A stretch of DNA of 47,309 nucleotides, from NCBI GenBank assembly GCA_022702935.2, contig JAKIML020000094.1:1-47309 (forward strand), given 5' to 3'. Position 1 is the first letter of the stretch; each line of letters starts with the position of its first letter. Origin of the DNA: Bacillota bacterium (GTDB lineage: Bacteria; Bacillota; Clostridia; DSM-8532). Both the position numbers and the translations under genes were made by a program. This document shows, one piece after another, positions 24,611-34,184 of this stretch. Below the pieces are notes generated by a model that worked only from the letters and a program-made list of their open reading frames with translations, searched no databases and was not told where the DNA came from.

Positions 24611-25432
24611 TTACTGCAGAAGCAATAGCAATTTACTAAACCAATCCAGCATTAGGGATTGGGTATAATTCTCAGAGATCTTGACAATATTCAGAGATCC
24701 CAGAGTGGGTATGGCAAAGAGGAATACAACATAGCATACAATGAGGCCGGCGGCAAAGCCGATGAACATTCCTGCCGAACGATTGGCCGTTCCCAGGATG
24801 GCACTGGAACCCATGGCCTTGGAAAGCAGCTTGCCGATGATGATGACCACCAGCTTTATCACAATGAACAATATAATGAGCGCTACAACCTTGAGAATGG
24901 AATAGACAATGAGGTCATTGGCTGTAGAAATAGTCTCTTCATAGAGGGCACTGGTTTCTGCTGCCGACTTTGTCACCGACATAAGAAACTCCAAAATAGG
25001 ATTTTCAGTCATTGCCTTATTCACATCGGGAATTTGGGTTATCACATCCAGGGTGGATTGCTGCTGAGCGCTCCCTGCTGTGGCATTGACTGAGGACAGT
25101 ATGGGTAAGATCTCGTCCAGCTTGGCGCTGATGCTCTTTCCGATGGAGGTTTTCTGTATGACCAGAGCCAGCTTGGGAGAGAAAAGATAGGCTCCCACAA
25201 GCCCGATAACATAGCCCAAAAGACTGAATACGGTATTGATCAAGCCTTTGAAATAGCCTTTCAGACCAAAGAGGGCAACAATGATGACAACTGCGTAGTC
25301 CACCCCGTTAAAGTCGAAGCCAAAGAGGAGATCAGCCGCAATAAAAACGGCTACTGCCGACAGAAGAAGTATGGCGGGAAGCCGGTTAATGGTCGATGCA
25401 ACAGGTTTCGGTTTGCCGTATTTATAACTCAA
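24611..25432 (-). CDS. cvpA: CvpA family membrane protein
   Basis: A 273-aa inner-membrane protein with about five or six hydrophobic segments. The CvpA core is VDYAVVIIVALFGLKGYFKGLINTVF, the typical G-x-x-KGFxxG signature, followed by LLGYVIGLVGAYLFSP. CvpA proteins act in envelope homeostasis and colicin V production in other bacteria. The exact role is unclear. An extended polar loop (about 105-165) is longer than in E. coli CvpA. The start is TTG, with GGGGGTG five bases upstream and no better candidate nearby. It follows a 30-aa transmembrane peptide gene by 76 bases. Confidence 0.82.
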   Translation of the reverse strand: MSYKYGKPKPVASTINRLPAILLLSAVAVFIAADLLFGFDFNGVDYAVVIIVALFGLKGYFKGLINTVFSLLGYVIGLVGAYLFSPKLALVIQKTSIGKSISAKLDEILPILSSVNATAGSAQQQSTLDVITQIPDVNKAMTENPILEFLMSVTKSAAETSALYEETISTANDLIVYSILKVVALIILFIVIKLVVIIIGKLLSKAMGSSAILGTANRSAGMFIGFAAGLIVCYVVFLFAIPTLGSLNIVKISENYTQSLMLDWFSKLLLLLQ

Positions 25433-25508
25433 AAAAACACCCCCATAAGTCAGTAAGGCTAATGGCTTGCTATGAGTTAAGCATCTGGGTAATACTTATA
25501 AACATCAT

Positions 25509-25601
25509 CTACTGAAATATAACCGAAAGGTTGAGTCCCAGAAAGAGCAGAAGCGCCAGTATCAGTACACTGATTTTGAAGGATTTACTTTTTAAGAGCA
25601 T
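25509..25601 (-). CDS. 30-aa single-transmembrane small protein
   Basis: A short gene that begins MLLKSKSFK and continues with a wholly hydrophobic helix (about residues 10-29, many Leu) ending VIFQ. A perfect AAGGAGG six bases before the ATG and a promoter TTTACA-17-TATAAT upstream strongly support translation. The basic N-tail predicts an in-out orientation. It opens the operon with cvpA and the 127-aa protein. It may be a small membrane regulator or a leader peptide for cvpA. No family is recognised. Confidence 0.68.
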   Translation of the reverse strand: MLLKSKSFKISVLILALLLFLGLNLSVIFQ

Positions 25602-25642
25602 GTTACGCCTCCTTATTCTAAGCTTCTCATTTCTCGGTAGTC

Positions 25643-25671
25643 ATTATATCATCTGGCCTTCTATTTGTAAA
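25643..25671 (-). promoter_or_regulatory. promoter of the small-peptide/cvpA operon
   Basis: On the minus strand, TTTACA (25666-25671) and TATAAT (25643-25648) have a 17-nt spacer, with a start about 30 bases before the peptide ATG. Confidence 0.7.
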
Positions 25672-25739
25672 ATAATTTTAAAATAAATGAAACATTTTCT
25701 CTGCTAGAATGTTACTATTATGTGCGAGAGGTGATACCC

Positions 25740-27485
25740 ATGCCCTTCGACGGCATTTTTATAAAGAATATTGCCCATGAGCTTAACACCCTGCTGGCCG
25801 GTGGTCGTATCGGCAAGATCCATCAGTTGGACAGGGATGCCATTGTCCTGCAGGTCAGAGCCAACGGGGAGAACTATCGTCTGCTTTTGTCCAGCAACCC
25901 TGCGGCGGCTCGCATCCATCTGACCGAAAAGCAGTATGATAATCCCGAAACGCCTCCCGTGTTCTGTATGCTTCTTCGCAAGCATCTGTCCGGGGGTATT
26001 GTCCGAGGCTTTAAAACCATTGGATTTGAGCGTATTGTCTTTATGGAGGTGGAAACCACCGATGAATTAGGGGACAGAGGCATAAAGAAGCTGGTGATTG
26101 AGATCATGGGCCGGCACAGCAATATTGTTCTGCTCAACCCCAATGATAAGATTATTGATGCTATCAAGCATGTGGATATGGAGGTTAACCGGGTCCGGGA
26201 ACTATTGCCCGCAAGAACCTATATTTTGCCGCCCCAGCAGGACAAGCTGGACCCAACAAAGCCCGAAACCTGGGATGTGCTTAAGGCGGAGGCCCCTGCC
26301 TGCGGCAGAAAGGTGGAATCCTTTTTGCTGGACAAGCTCAAGGGCTTCTCACCCGTGCTGTGCCGGGAAATTTGTTTTCGCGCAGAGGTTGATGACGGGG
26401 TTTCGGCCTCGTCCCTTAAAGAACACGAGCTGGACAGGCTCATCAAAGCCCTGAAGGAGATGATGGAGGGTCTGGAAAACCGAGGGCCCTCCCCCTGTCT
26501 CATTATGGATCAGAGCCTTGGAAAGCCCGTGGACTTTCATTGCATCCCCCTGACCCAGTACCCCATAAACCAGTCCTTTGACTTTATCAGCACTGCCGCC
26601 GAGGCTTTCTATAACCTGAAGAACAGCAGGGAATTCAACAGCCAGCGGGCCAATGATCTGAAAAAGCTGGTGGAGAAGCAGCTTGACAAGCTGGAAAAGC
26701 GACTGGCCATTAATCTGGAGACCTATGAGAATAATAAGGACTATGAAGGACTTCGGCTGATGGGCGAGCTTATAACGGCCAATATCTATGCCCTTTCCAA
26801 AGGGATGGAGAAGGCCATGCTGGTCAACTATTACAGCGAGGCCGGCGAGACCATGGAGATTCCCCTGGACAAGGATAGGAATCCTCAGGAAAACGCCCAA
26901 TGGTATTTTAAGCGCTATACTAAGGCCAGATCTGCCTTCCTGTATGCCCAGAAGGAAATTGAGGCCATAAAAAGCGAGATTGCTTATCTGGAGAGCGTGC
27001 TCTTTGCCATTGATAATGCAGAGGGCGCTGAACAATACGCCGAGATCCGCCTGGAGCTTGTGGAGCAGGGCTATTTAAAATCGGCTGTCACCAGGGGCGG
27101 CAGAAAGCCTCAGCCGGTTCAGGCTCTGCCACTGCGCATCCTGTCCAGGGACGGCTTTGAAATCCTCGTTGGCCGCAATAACAAGCAGAATGACAAGCTG
27201 ACCTTCAAAACTGCCCGCCATGAGGATATATGGCTCCATATCAAGAATTTTTCGGGCTCCCATGTGGTGATCCGAACCGGGGGGCAGGAGGTGCCCGACA
27301 GCACCCTGGTGGAAGCGGCCGAGTATGCGGCCTATTACAGCCAGGCCCGGCACGCCGCCAAGGTGGAAGTGGACTATACCTATATTCGTAATGTGAAAAA
27401 GACCCCGGGTGGAAAGCCCGGCATGGTCATCTATGTGAACTATTACACAGTAGTGGTTACACCACGTCCGCCGGAGGTTTCTTAA
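25740..27485 (+). CDS. rqcH: NFACT-family ribosome quality control protein RqcH
   Basis: A 581-aa protein of the Rqc2/NEMF/FbpA family. The NFACT-N domain starts MPFDGIFIKNIAHEL and includes EIMGRHSNIVLLN. A helix-hairpin and long coiled coil (about 290-440) follow. The NFACT-R domain ends with DIWLHIKNFSGSHVVIR. In Bacillus this protein binds obstructed 50S subunits and, with tRNA-Ala, adds alanine tails that mark stalled peptides for degradation. The ATG at 25740 has GAGAGGTG six bases before. An in-frame GTG at 25722 does not. It is monocistronic. The older name fibronectin-binding protein refers to the same family. Confidence 0.93.
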   Translation: MPFDGIFIKNIAHELNTLLAGGRIGKIHQLDRDAIVLQVRANGENYRLLLSSNPAAARIHLTEKQYDNPETPPVFCMLLRKHLSGGIVRGFKTIGFERIVFMEVETTDELGDRGIKKLVIEIMGRHSNIVLLNPNDKIIDAIKHVDMEVNRVRELLPARTYILPPQQDKLDPTKPETWDVLKAEAPACGRKVESFLLDKLKGFSPVLCREICFRAEVDDGVSASSLKEHELDRLIKALKEMMEGLENRGPSPCLIMDQSLGKPVDFHCIPLTQYPINQSFDFISTAAEAFYNLKNSREFNSQRANDLKKLVEKQLDKLEKRLAINLETYENNKDYEGLRLMGELITANIYALSKGMEKAMLVNYYSEAGETMEIPLDKDRNPQENAQWYFKRYTKARSAFLYAQKEIEAIKSEIAYLESVLFAIDNAEGAEQYAEIRLELVEQGYLKSAVTRGGRKPQPVQALPLRILSRDGFEILVGRNNKQNDKLTFKTARHEDIWLHIKNFSGSHVVIRTGGQEVPDSTLVEAAEYAAYYSQARHAAKVEVDYTYIRNVKKTPGGKPGMVIYVNYYTVVVTPRPPEVS

Positions 27486-27517
27486 AGCGCACTGACTCAA
27501 AACCAGAACATTGACAG

Positions 27518-27583
27518 AAAAGGCCATGATGCTCTCGTCCCATGTACCTTAATAAGGCTCAGACGCGATCACCATGGCCTTTT
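27518..27583. terminator. probable bidirectional terminator between rqcH and mtaD
   Basis: AAAAGGCCATG (27518-27528) is perfectly repeated in reverse complement at 27573-27583, with a 44-nt loop and T/A runs at the ends. The long loop makes it unusual, but its position between convergent genes fits. Confidence 0.6.
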
Positions 27584-27604
27584 AACCGTTTTAATCCCAC
27601 CTTT

Positions 27605-28903
27605 TTATGAAAATATCCGGGCGCAAGCTTTGTCAATCTGGTAGAAAATCTTTTCCCTGTCCAGGGTGGGGAAGCTGCCATGGTCATAGAGAATCCTTCC
27701 ATCCACCATGGTCATGCAGACATCGGCCCCCTGAGACGAATAGGCCAGCGCAGAAACAGGATTGTGCAGGGGCTTAAAGTGCGGTTTCTCCAGATCCAGC
27801 ATAATGAGATCGGCCTTATTTCCGGGTCTGATAACCCCCAAATCCTCCCGGCCAATGCCCCTGGCCCCGTTGACGGTGGCCATTCTCAGGGCTTCACCCG
27901 CATTGACCAGCAGAGGGTCAAGGGCTGACCCTTTATGAATCAAAGCCGCCAAATGAATTTCCTCAAACATGTTCAGATTATTATTGCTGGAGGGGCCATC
28001 GGTGCCCAGCATCACATTGAGGCCCTCCTCAAGAGCCTGGGCAACGGGGGCAACACCGCTGGCCAGCTTAAGGTTGCTGGAAGGATTATGAACCATGGAT
28101 ACGCCCTTTTCCTTCAGAAGGAGCCTGTCCTCGGGGGTTACCCAAACACAGTGAGCCGCAATGGTTCTAAGGTCGAACAGTCCCAGGTCATAGAGGTATT
28201 TAACAGGTGTCTTCCCGTAGTTTTTAAGAGCATCCTCATGCTCCACCCTGGTTTCATCCACATGGACATGAATGGGTGCGTTATATTTCTCTGCCGCATC
28301 CCTGATGGCCCGGATATAGTTTCCCGAGCAGGTATAGATGGCATGGGGAGCAAAAGCGCCCATCACACGACCATCGGCGGCACCATGCCACTTTTTATAG
28401 AAATCAATGCTTTCATTGAGCTTTTTGTCCTGAGAAAAATCGGGACCCGCATCATTGCAGGTAACGCCTCGGGAAAGCTGAGCCCGTATCCCCGATTCGG
28501 CAACGGCCTTTACCATTTCATCCATAAAGAAGTACATGTCCACAAAACAGGTGGTACCCGATGCCAGCATCTCCATGATCCCTAAGAGTGTGGCCCAGTA
28601 GACATCCTCCCCCGTAAACTTGTCCTCAGCAGGGAATATATGTTCAAATAACCAGGTTTGCAGATTCATGTCATCGGCAAAATTACGGAGCAGAGTCATG
28701 GGCGCATGGTTATGGCCATTGATCAGACCCGGCATTAAAAGCTTTCCTGTTGCATCAATCACCTTTGCTTTGTCCATCTGTTCAGGACTTAATGCACCCA
28801 TCGCCGCAATACGATCATTTTCCACCAACACATCGCAGGATTTAAGTATGTCCATGGTCTCATTCATGGTGACCACAAGGGCATTTTTAAATACAATCTT
28901 CAT
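27605..28903 (-). CDS. mtaD: 5'-methylthioadenosine/S-adenosylhomocysteine deaminase MtaD
   Basis: A 432-aa amidohydrolase. The zinc site motif GHNHAPMTLLRN lies near residue 62, with HVHVDE, a His in AAHCVWVT and Asp in MLGTDGPSSNN downstream, all in family order. MtaD deaminates methylthioadenosine and S-adenosylhomocysteine to the inosine forms, part of SAM by-product recycling. Guanine-deaminase-like relatives exist, but length and motifs favour MtaD/SAH deaminase. GGAGG is seven bases before the ATG. The gene is divergent from the DtxR-type regulator. Confidence 0.88.
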   Translation of the reverse strand: MKIVFKNALVVTMNETMDILKSCDVLVENDRIAAMGALSPEQMDKAKVIDATGKLLMPGLINGHNHAPMTLLRNFADDMNLQTWLFEHIFPAEDKFTGEDVYWATLLGIMEMLASGTTCFVDMYFFMDEMVKAVAESGIRAQLSRGVTCNDAGPDFSQDKKLNESIDFYKKWHGAADGRVMGAFAPHAIYTCSGNYIRAIRDAAEKYNAPIHVHVDETRVEHEDALKNYGKTPVKYLYDLGLFDLRTIAAHCVWVTPEDRLLLKEKGVSMVHNPSSNLKLASGVAPVAQALEEGLNVMLGTDGPSSNNNLNMFEEIHLAALIHKGSALDPLLVNAGEALRMATVNGARGIGREDLGVIRPGNKADLIMLDLEKPHFKPLHNPVSALAYSSQGADVCMTMVDGRILYDHGSFPTLDREKIFYQIDKACARIFS

Positions 28904-29024
28904 GGGGCTTCCTCCATCATATTTTCCATTAAACTGATTCTAGCACTTATAAGCCTAATAAAAAAGCATGCATTCGAATATATATTAACACAAGCCAATG
29001 ACTTTCCTTAAAGGCAGGGCTATC

Positions 29025-29513
29025 ATGGGTGAGGCAAAATTCCATACCGTTCGGGGCTATCAATTGCTGGAACAGAATAAAAAGCTGCTCACACCTGCTA
29101 TGGAGGATTATCTTGAGATGATCTACCGGTATAGTCTGGCAGAGGATTATCTGAGGGTCAATACCCTCTCGGAGCTTTTAAATGTCCAGGCCTCCTCGGT
29201 GACCAAGATGATTCAGAAGCTTCATGAACTGGGGCTTATCCATTACAGGAAGTATGGGATAATCTCTCTGACAGAAAATGGCCGGGAAATCGGCCAATAT
29301 CTTTTGGAGCGCCATAATGTGCTGGAAAAGTTCCTCCGGATGCTGTCCAACGATGACAGCCTGCTCATTGAAACCGAGCTCATCGAGCACTCTATTTCTC
29401 CCGAAACCTTGGATAATATTAAGGTCTTTAATGAGTATCTGTCCAGAAAGCCCGAGATCATGGAAGACTTCCAGGCCTTCAAGACCGCCTATTACCGCAA
29501 TGATGGCGCTTAG
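29025..29513 (+). CDS. DtxR/MntR-family metal-dependent regulator
   Basis: A 162-aa transcription factor. An N-terminal winged helix-turn-helix covers about residues 25-85 (TPAMEDYLEMIYRYS, LLNVQASSVTKMIQKLHELGL). The dimerisation and metal-binding helices contain LTENGREIGQYLLERHNVLEKFL and ETELIEHSISPETLDNI. There is no SH3-like third domain, so it is closer to MntR than DtxR. It would sense manganese or iron. The start at 29025 suits the family better than 28998, which lacks a ribosome site. Its stop shares TTAG with the phoR stop. No metal transporter is adjacent, so the target genes lie elsewhere. Confidence 0.87.
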   Translation: MGEAKFHTVRGYQLLEQNKKLLTPAMEDYLEMIYRYSLAEDYLRVNTLSELLNVQASSVTKMIQKLHELGLIHYRKYGIISLTENGREIGQYLLERHNVLEKFLRMLSNDDSLLIETELIEHSISPETLDNIKVFNEYLSRKPEIMEDFQAFKTAYYRNDGA

Positions 29514-31297
29514 ACTGCACTTGATTCCTTTCCGGCATAGGGCAGGGAGACCACAAAATCACTTCCCTCGCCCACCATGCTTTCCACATGGACCGAACCC
29601 CCATAAAGCTGGGCAATATGCTTGACGATGGAAAGCCCCAGGCCCGTTCCGCCCATGGCTCTGGACCTTCCTTTATCCACCCGGTAGAAGCGTTCAAAAA
29701 TCCTGGCAGTGTGCTCCTTTTGGATGCCGATTCCCGTGTCCTTCACATGGAGCTCCAGAACATCCTTATTAAGACGGGAGAAAACCCAGACGCTGCCGCC
29801 TTTTCGATTGTATTTCAGGGCATTGTCCATGAGATTGATGAAGAGCTGCTTCATCCGATGCCCATCGGCATACATTGTCAAATTTTCAGGGAGCTCATTG
29901 TAGATGGTGATGCTTTGTTCTTCCGCAGCATTTTTGAGCATGGAAATCACCTCATCAACCAAGGGCTTCAGCCTGATGGTCTCCCGCTCCCTGTCCTGCT
30001 TCATATTCTCAATCTCGGACAACTCAAGGATATCATTGATGAGGGTTCTCAGCCTGTCCGCTTCAATATCGATGATGTCCAGAAACTTTTCGGCCACCAG
30101 GGGATCCTTGATGGCTCCCGCCTTAAGGGTTTCAACAAAGCCCTGGATAGAGGTCAGCGGGGTCTTAAGCTCATGGGTTACATTGGCCACAAACTCGGAG
30201 CGCATCTCTTCCAGCTTTCTGACCTGGGTAATATCGTTAATGAAAGCCAGGGCACCCGAGTTCATATTCTCGTTGTCCATGGGACGAATGGGGGTTACAT
30301 GAATCCAAAGGACTCTTTTCCCCCCCTGAAAGAGTTGTATCTCGTCATTGATGGCCATATTCTTGGCAATGGCCTTGTTGAGAAGCTCGTTAATCTGCCT
30401 GTGGCGGATAACCTGAACCAGGGGGACCCCCACCTCTACAGGTTTTTGGGCAACCCCAAAGATCTGATGAGCCACCGGATTGAGCATGAGGATGTGCATG
30501 GACTGATCTACTGCAATAAGGCCACTGTCCATACTGTTAATAATGGCGTCAACACGGGCATTTCTGTCCTGAAGCTCCTTAAGCACATCCTCCAGATACC
30601 GGGTCATGCTGCTTAAGGTAAAGGAAAGCTGGCCAATCTCATCCTTTCTCCCCTTGGTGTTCCTGGCCTCACCGCCCTGGCTGTACTCCCTCACCAGTCG
30701 GGCCAGGGGTCTTATCACATAATCGGATATCTTAAAGATGAAGGGCGAGGACAGGATAAGGGCCACCACAACCGCCAATACCGTATAGATAATGATGGTA
30801 TCACGGATATGATTGATATAATCCACCGAGGCCGATATGCGAACCACTGCATTAAGCTCCTGGGAGAAGCAGGCCAGATAGAGGGACATAAGATTGGTGG
30901 TCTCACTTTTTCTGATTTCATACCCCAGTCCCGAGGAGAGGGCCTCCTTAAACTCGGTACGCTCTCTGTGATTCTCCATCGCTGAGGATAATCCGCTGGA
31001 ATCGGCCAGAACCTTGCCTGTGACATCAATGAGGGTAATGCGTCGGTCCGATCCCGAGAAGCTATTTTCCTGATCCAGACTATGGATGAGCTCTGTGAGC
31101 TCTCTTAAATGGGCATCAGTAATCTTAAGGCTGTCGGTCTGCTGCAGGATTTGCCTGATTAATAAAACCTGGTGTCGAAGGGAGCTTTGGGTCTGGCTCA
31201 CGTACAAATCCGCAGAATAGCGATAGGTCACAAAGGCCACCACCGTGGAGACCAAAAGAGCCAGCACAATATAGAGCACAATGATTCGACGCCGCAT
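29510..31297 (-). CDS. phoR: phosphate sensor histidine kinase PhoR
   Basis: A 595-aa membrane sensor. TM1 (about residues 7-27), an extracellular sensor of about 140 residues, TM2 (about 165-187), a HAMP, a PAS domain (about 245-350), HisKA with the phospho-His in NVTHELKTPLTSIQGF, then the HATPase with N-box NLMDNALKYN and G-boxes DTGIGI and GTGLGLSI. It should autophosphorylate under phosphate starvation and pass phosphate to PhoB. It is last in the long minus-strand run, 18 bases after the FAD-oxidoreductase gene, and separated from phoB by three genes. Confidence 0.9.
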   Translation of the reverse strand: MRRRIIVLYIVLALLVSTVVAFVTYRYSADLYVSQTQSSLRHQVLLIRQILQQTDSLKITDAHLRELTELIHSLDQENSFSGSDRRITLIDVTGKVLADSSGLSSAMENHRERTEFKEALSSGLGYEIRKSETTNLMSLYLACFSQELNAVVRISASVDYINHIRDTIIIYTVLAVVVALILSSPFIFKISDYVIRPLARLVREYSQGGEARNTKGRKDEIGQLSFTLSSMTRYLEDVLKELQDRNARVDAIINSMDSGLIAVDQSMHILMLNPVAHQIFGVAQKPVEVGVPLVQVIRHRQINELLNKAIAKNMAINDEIQLFQGGKRVLWIHVTPIRPMDNENMNSGALAFINDITQVRKLEEMRSEFVANVTHELKTPLTSIQGFVETLKAGAIKDPLVAEKFLDIIDIEADRLRTLINDILELSEIENMKQDRERETIRLKPLVDEVISMLKNAAEEQSITIYNELPENLTMYADGHRMKQLFINLMDNALKYNRKGGSVWVFSRLNKDVLELHVKDTGIGIQKEHTARIFERFYRVDKGRSRAMGGTGLGLSIVKHIAQLYGGSVHVESMVGEGSDFVVSLPYAGKESSAV

Positions 31298-31315
31298 GGT
31301 ATCTTCATCCTCTGA

Positions 31316-32896
31316 TTATTTTGAATAAGCCAGGGCCACCTGTTCCGCCACACGGATACCGTCCACAGCCGCACTGACAATGCCCCCGGCATAGCCCGCG
31401 CCCTCTCCGGCCGGATACAGTCCCTTTACCGCGATGGATTTGCATTTGTCATCCCTCATGATACGCACGGGCGATGAGGTTCTGGTTTCCACAGCCGTCA
31501 GCAAGGCATCGTCAGCATCAAAACCCTTGAGCTTTCGGCCGAATACCGACACCGACTGCTTAATGCCTTTGACCACAAAATCGGGAAGCAGCTCTTTTAG
31601 CGAGGTATAGACAATCTCCCCCGTATAGGTAGGCTTTACCACGCCGGGCCCCTTGCTGGGCCTGTCATTGAGAAAATCCCCCAGGCGCTGCACTGGCGCC
31701 CTGTAACCGCCCGTATGGCTGTAGCAGCCCTGCTCAAGCCGTCTTTGGAAGGCCACCCCCGCCAAGGGATGCTCACTTCCAAAATCATTGGGGCCCACTG
31801 AGACCACATAGGCGCTGTTGGCGTTAATACCATTTCGGGCATGATAGCTCATGCCGTTGGTGACAATGGTTCTCTCCTCTGAAGCGGCAGCCACCACTAT
31901 GCCGCCCGGGCACATGCAAAAGCTGTAGGCTGTCCGATTGCCCATGTGCTCATAGAGCTGGTACTCGGCCGGTCCCAGCTTAAAATGGCGAACAGAACCA
32001 TACTGGGCCTCATTCATCCACTCCTGGAGGTGTTCAATACGAACGCCCACCGAAAAGGGCTTCTGCTGGAGGTGAACCCCCTGCTCAAAAAGTTTCTGAA
32101 AGGTATCCCTGGCGCTGTGGCCGATGGCCAGTATCACCGCCGAGGCATGGATCTCACGGCCGTCAGAAAGCCGAATCCCCTGAACCTGACCATCCTTAAT
32201 CAGGAGGGATTCCATCCGGGTTGAAAAAAGGAAGTCAGCCCCCTTTTGCTTAAGGCGCTCCCGCAGATTCTTTACCACGCCTCTTAACACATCAGTACCC
32301 ACATGGGGCTTTGCCCTGACCATAATATCGGGGGAAGCCCCGCATTCACAGAGGACCTCCAGGATTCTGCTGCATCGCGGGTCATTGATCCTTGTGGTCA
32401 GCTTTCCGTCGGAAAAAGTGCCCGCTCCCCCTTCTCCAAACTGAACATTGGATTCAGGATTCAGAATGCCTTCGCTCCAAAAGGCCTTGACGCTTTCAGA
32501 ACGCTTTTCAACGGGTTCCCCCCGCTCCACCACAATGGGCGAAAAACCTCTCTGAACCAGCTCATAGGCGCAAAAAAGCCCGCAGGGGCCAGCACCTACC
32601 ACCACAGGGCGGGTCAGGGGTTCTCCTGTCTCAGGTATTAAAGCTGGCTGGGGTACATAGGGCACAATATCCTTATGGTTTTTTAATGTTCCCGGCAGGC
32701 TGACCCAGACCGAGTAAACCATGGCCATGGCGTTCTTTTTTCGCGCATCCAGGGATTCCTTGACTATTTTGAGTCCCTGGATGTCACGCTCCATAACGCC
32801 CATCAAACGGGCAGCTCTGGTTTTAACAAGGGAAAGCTCATTGGTCTGTGTGATTTCCAAAAGAGGAATTGATATATTTCTTACGATATATTCCAT
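31316..32896 (-). CDS. FAD-dependent dehydrogenase of the COG2509 type
   Basis: A 526-aa predicted soluble flavoprotein. A Rossmann FAD motif PVVVGAGPCGLFCAYELVQRG sits near residue 97 and FGEGGAGTFSDGKLTTRI follows, the hallmark of this uncharacterised family. A second nucleotide segment ASAVILAIGHSARDTF and the C-terminal GLYPAGEGAGYAGGIVSAA complete it. The N-terminal about 90 residues form a small alpha/beta domain. The substrate is unknown. The ribosome site is weak. It is placed 13 bases after cdaR and 18 before phoR, so it probably depends on upstream transcription and coupling. Confidence 0.85.
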   Translation of the reverse strand: MEYIVRNISIPLLEITQTNELSLVKTRAARLMGVMERDIQGLKIVKESLDARKKNAMAMVYSVWVSLPGTLKNHKDIVPYVPQPALIPETGEPLTRPVVVGAGPCGLFCAYELVQRGFSPIVVERGEPVEKRSESVKAFWSEGILNPESNVQFGEGGAGTFSDGKLTTRINDPRCSRILEVLCECGASPDIMVRAKPHVGTDVLRGVVKNLRERLKQKGADFLFSTRMESLLIKDGQVQGIRLSDGREIHASAVILAIGHSARDTFQKLFEQGVHLQQKPFSVGVRIEHLQEWMNEAQYGSVRHFKLGPAEYQLYEHMGNRTAYSFCMCPGGIVVAAASEERTIVTNGMSYHARNGINANSAYVVSVGPNDFGSEHPLAGVAFQRRLEQGCYSHTGGYRAPVQRLGDFLNDRPSKGPGVVKPTYTGEIVYTSLKELLPDFVVKGIKQSVSVFGRKLKGFDADDALLTAVETRTSSPVRIMRDDKCKSIAVKGLYPAGEGAGYAGGIVSAAVDGIRVAEQVALAYSK

Positions 32897-32909
32897 AAAG
32901 TTCTCTTTC

Positions 32910-34184
32910 TTAAGGGCGATAAACCAGGCCGGTCAGAGCTCCGGCGGCAGGCTGTTCCTCGTTCGTCTTTTCAATGAGGACCTTAACACTGTACTCCCCA
33001 ACCAGACTGACGGTGTTGGGATACTGCACATTGAGCGGCACCTCATGGGTCCCTTCCTCCAGATTCTCGACCTGAATGGACAGCTTAAAGTCACTTGCTT
33101 TGACAGCGTTGACATTATCGGGCTTTCCTTTTATGGTGATGGGGATGGTATCCTCCACAATGCTGTACTTCTTGGTGCCCGTTGTGTCCACCTGATGAAT
33201 GGTGATGGTATTGGCTGAAACATTGACGTTTCGTGTAATCAAACGATCCAGAATGACCTCGGCCATCAGGGCATCGGCATCCTCTTTCAGAAGCGCGGCT
33301 CCTTTAGGCAGGGCAATGGACAGGGGGGCTTTGATGGTGCCCGTCTGCCCCGAGATGTCAATGGGATCGGCGACAAGCCTGGTTATCCCATCCAGGACAG
33401 TGCGAGTTCCCGAAACGCGAACCTCGGACAGGGTGTATTTAATCTCCTTGAAAAACCAGTCAGCAGCAGGCTCACCTTTTGTAGTGACTGATACAGGAAC
33501 CCTCTTGACCAGTTCAAAGCTCACAATGATGGGAACCTGGCCTTCAAATTGCTTGAGGACCTTGCCCTCACTATCCAGAACCATACCTCTTAAGACTATC
33601 TCATTGCTGTCCTTGATATTGTCCAGGTTTATCTGGGCAACCACCTTGCTCACCTGGGAGATGCTGCTTTCCTTTTCCTGCAGAATCACATTGCTGGGAT
33701 CCACCTTTACATTGACCAGCTCATAACCGGGCGGAAGCTTTCCCGTGTATTCCACCGAAACCGGGTACTGCTTGCCCACGATCTTTTCAAAGTTGAGATT
33801 GACCGAGGTGGGATTGATGCCCGAGATTAAGATATCCTGTTCCCCCAAGTACTGAGGCATGTCAATTTTAATGCGCTTCTTCCCCGATTCGGTAACCTCG
33901 GAAAGATCAATAACGGCTTTGAAATCATTGGCGGTGACGCCTGCTATCTTCTGCCTTCTTCCTCGGATCCGCACATCAATGCTGGTTGGGAGGGGCGTAC
34001 CCACAATTTGAAGATTATTCTGCTGAAGTACCTCCACATTACTGGTAAGGGGCACTGCAATGGTTCTCTCCTCAAAGGGATTATCCTGATCCAGCACCAA
34101 GAACCAGATCAGAATGGCCGTGAGGACTGAGACAATTTTTATAACCAAATCCTTTTCAAACAGATTATCAATCAGCTTGTTCAT
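32910..34184 (-). CDS. cdaR: CdaR, YbbR-domain regulator of diadenylate cyclase
   Basis: A 424-aa protein with a short cytosolic tail and one N-terminal transmembrane helix (about residues 10-30, VIKIVSVLTAILIWFLVLD). About four extracytoplasmic YbbR repeats follow, each containing a P-x-x-V-x-V-x-G-like strand (PTSIDVRIRG, YPVSVEYTGKLPPGYE). CdaR binds CdaA and modulates c-di-AMP synthesis. AAAGG upstream of the ATG at 34184 supports this start. It overlaps the cdaA end by 17 bases. A longer frame to 34229 would add residues with no ribosome site. Confidence 0.88.
   Translation of the reverse strand: MNKLIDNLFEKDLVIKIVSVLTAILIWFLVLDQDNPFEERTIAVPLTSNVEVLQQNNLQIVGTPLPTSIDVRIRGRRQKIAGVTANDFKAVIDLSEVTESGKKRIKIDMPQYLGEQDILISGINPTSVNLNFEKIVGKQYPVSVEYTGKLPPGYELVNVKVDPSNVILQEKESSISQVSKVVAQINLDNIKDSNEIVLRGMVLDSEGKVLKQFEGQVPIIVSFELVKRVPVSVTTKGEPAADWFFKEIKYTLSEVRVSGTRTVLDGITRLVADPIDISGQTGTIKAPLSIALPKGAALLKEDADALMAEVILDRLITRNVNVSANTITIHQVDTTGTKKYSIVEDTIPITIKGKPDNVNAVKASDFKLSIQVENLEEGTHEVPLNVQYPNTVSLVGEYSVKVLIEKTNEEQPAAGALTGLVYRP

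Noticed and set aside
28941-28958. Palindrome CTTATAAG between mtaD and the DtxR-type gene as a metal-regulator box
   Set aside because: Only 8 bp of AT-rich symmetry. The flanks do not extend the dyad, so it does not meet MntR or DtxR consensus.
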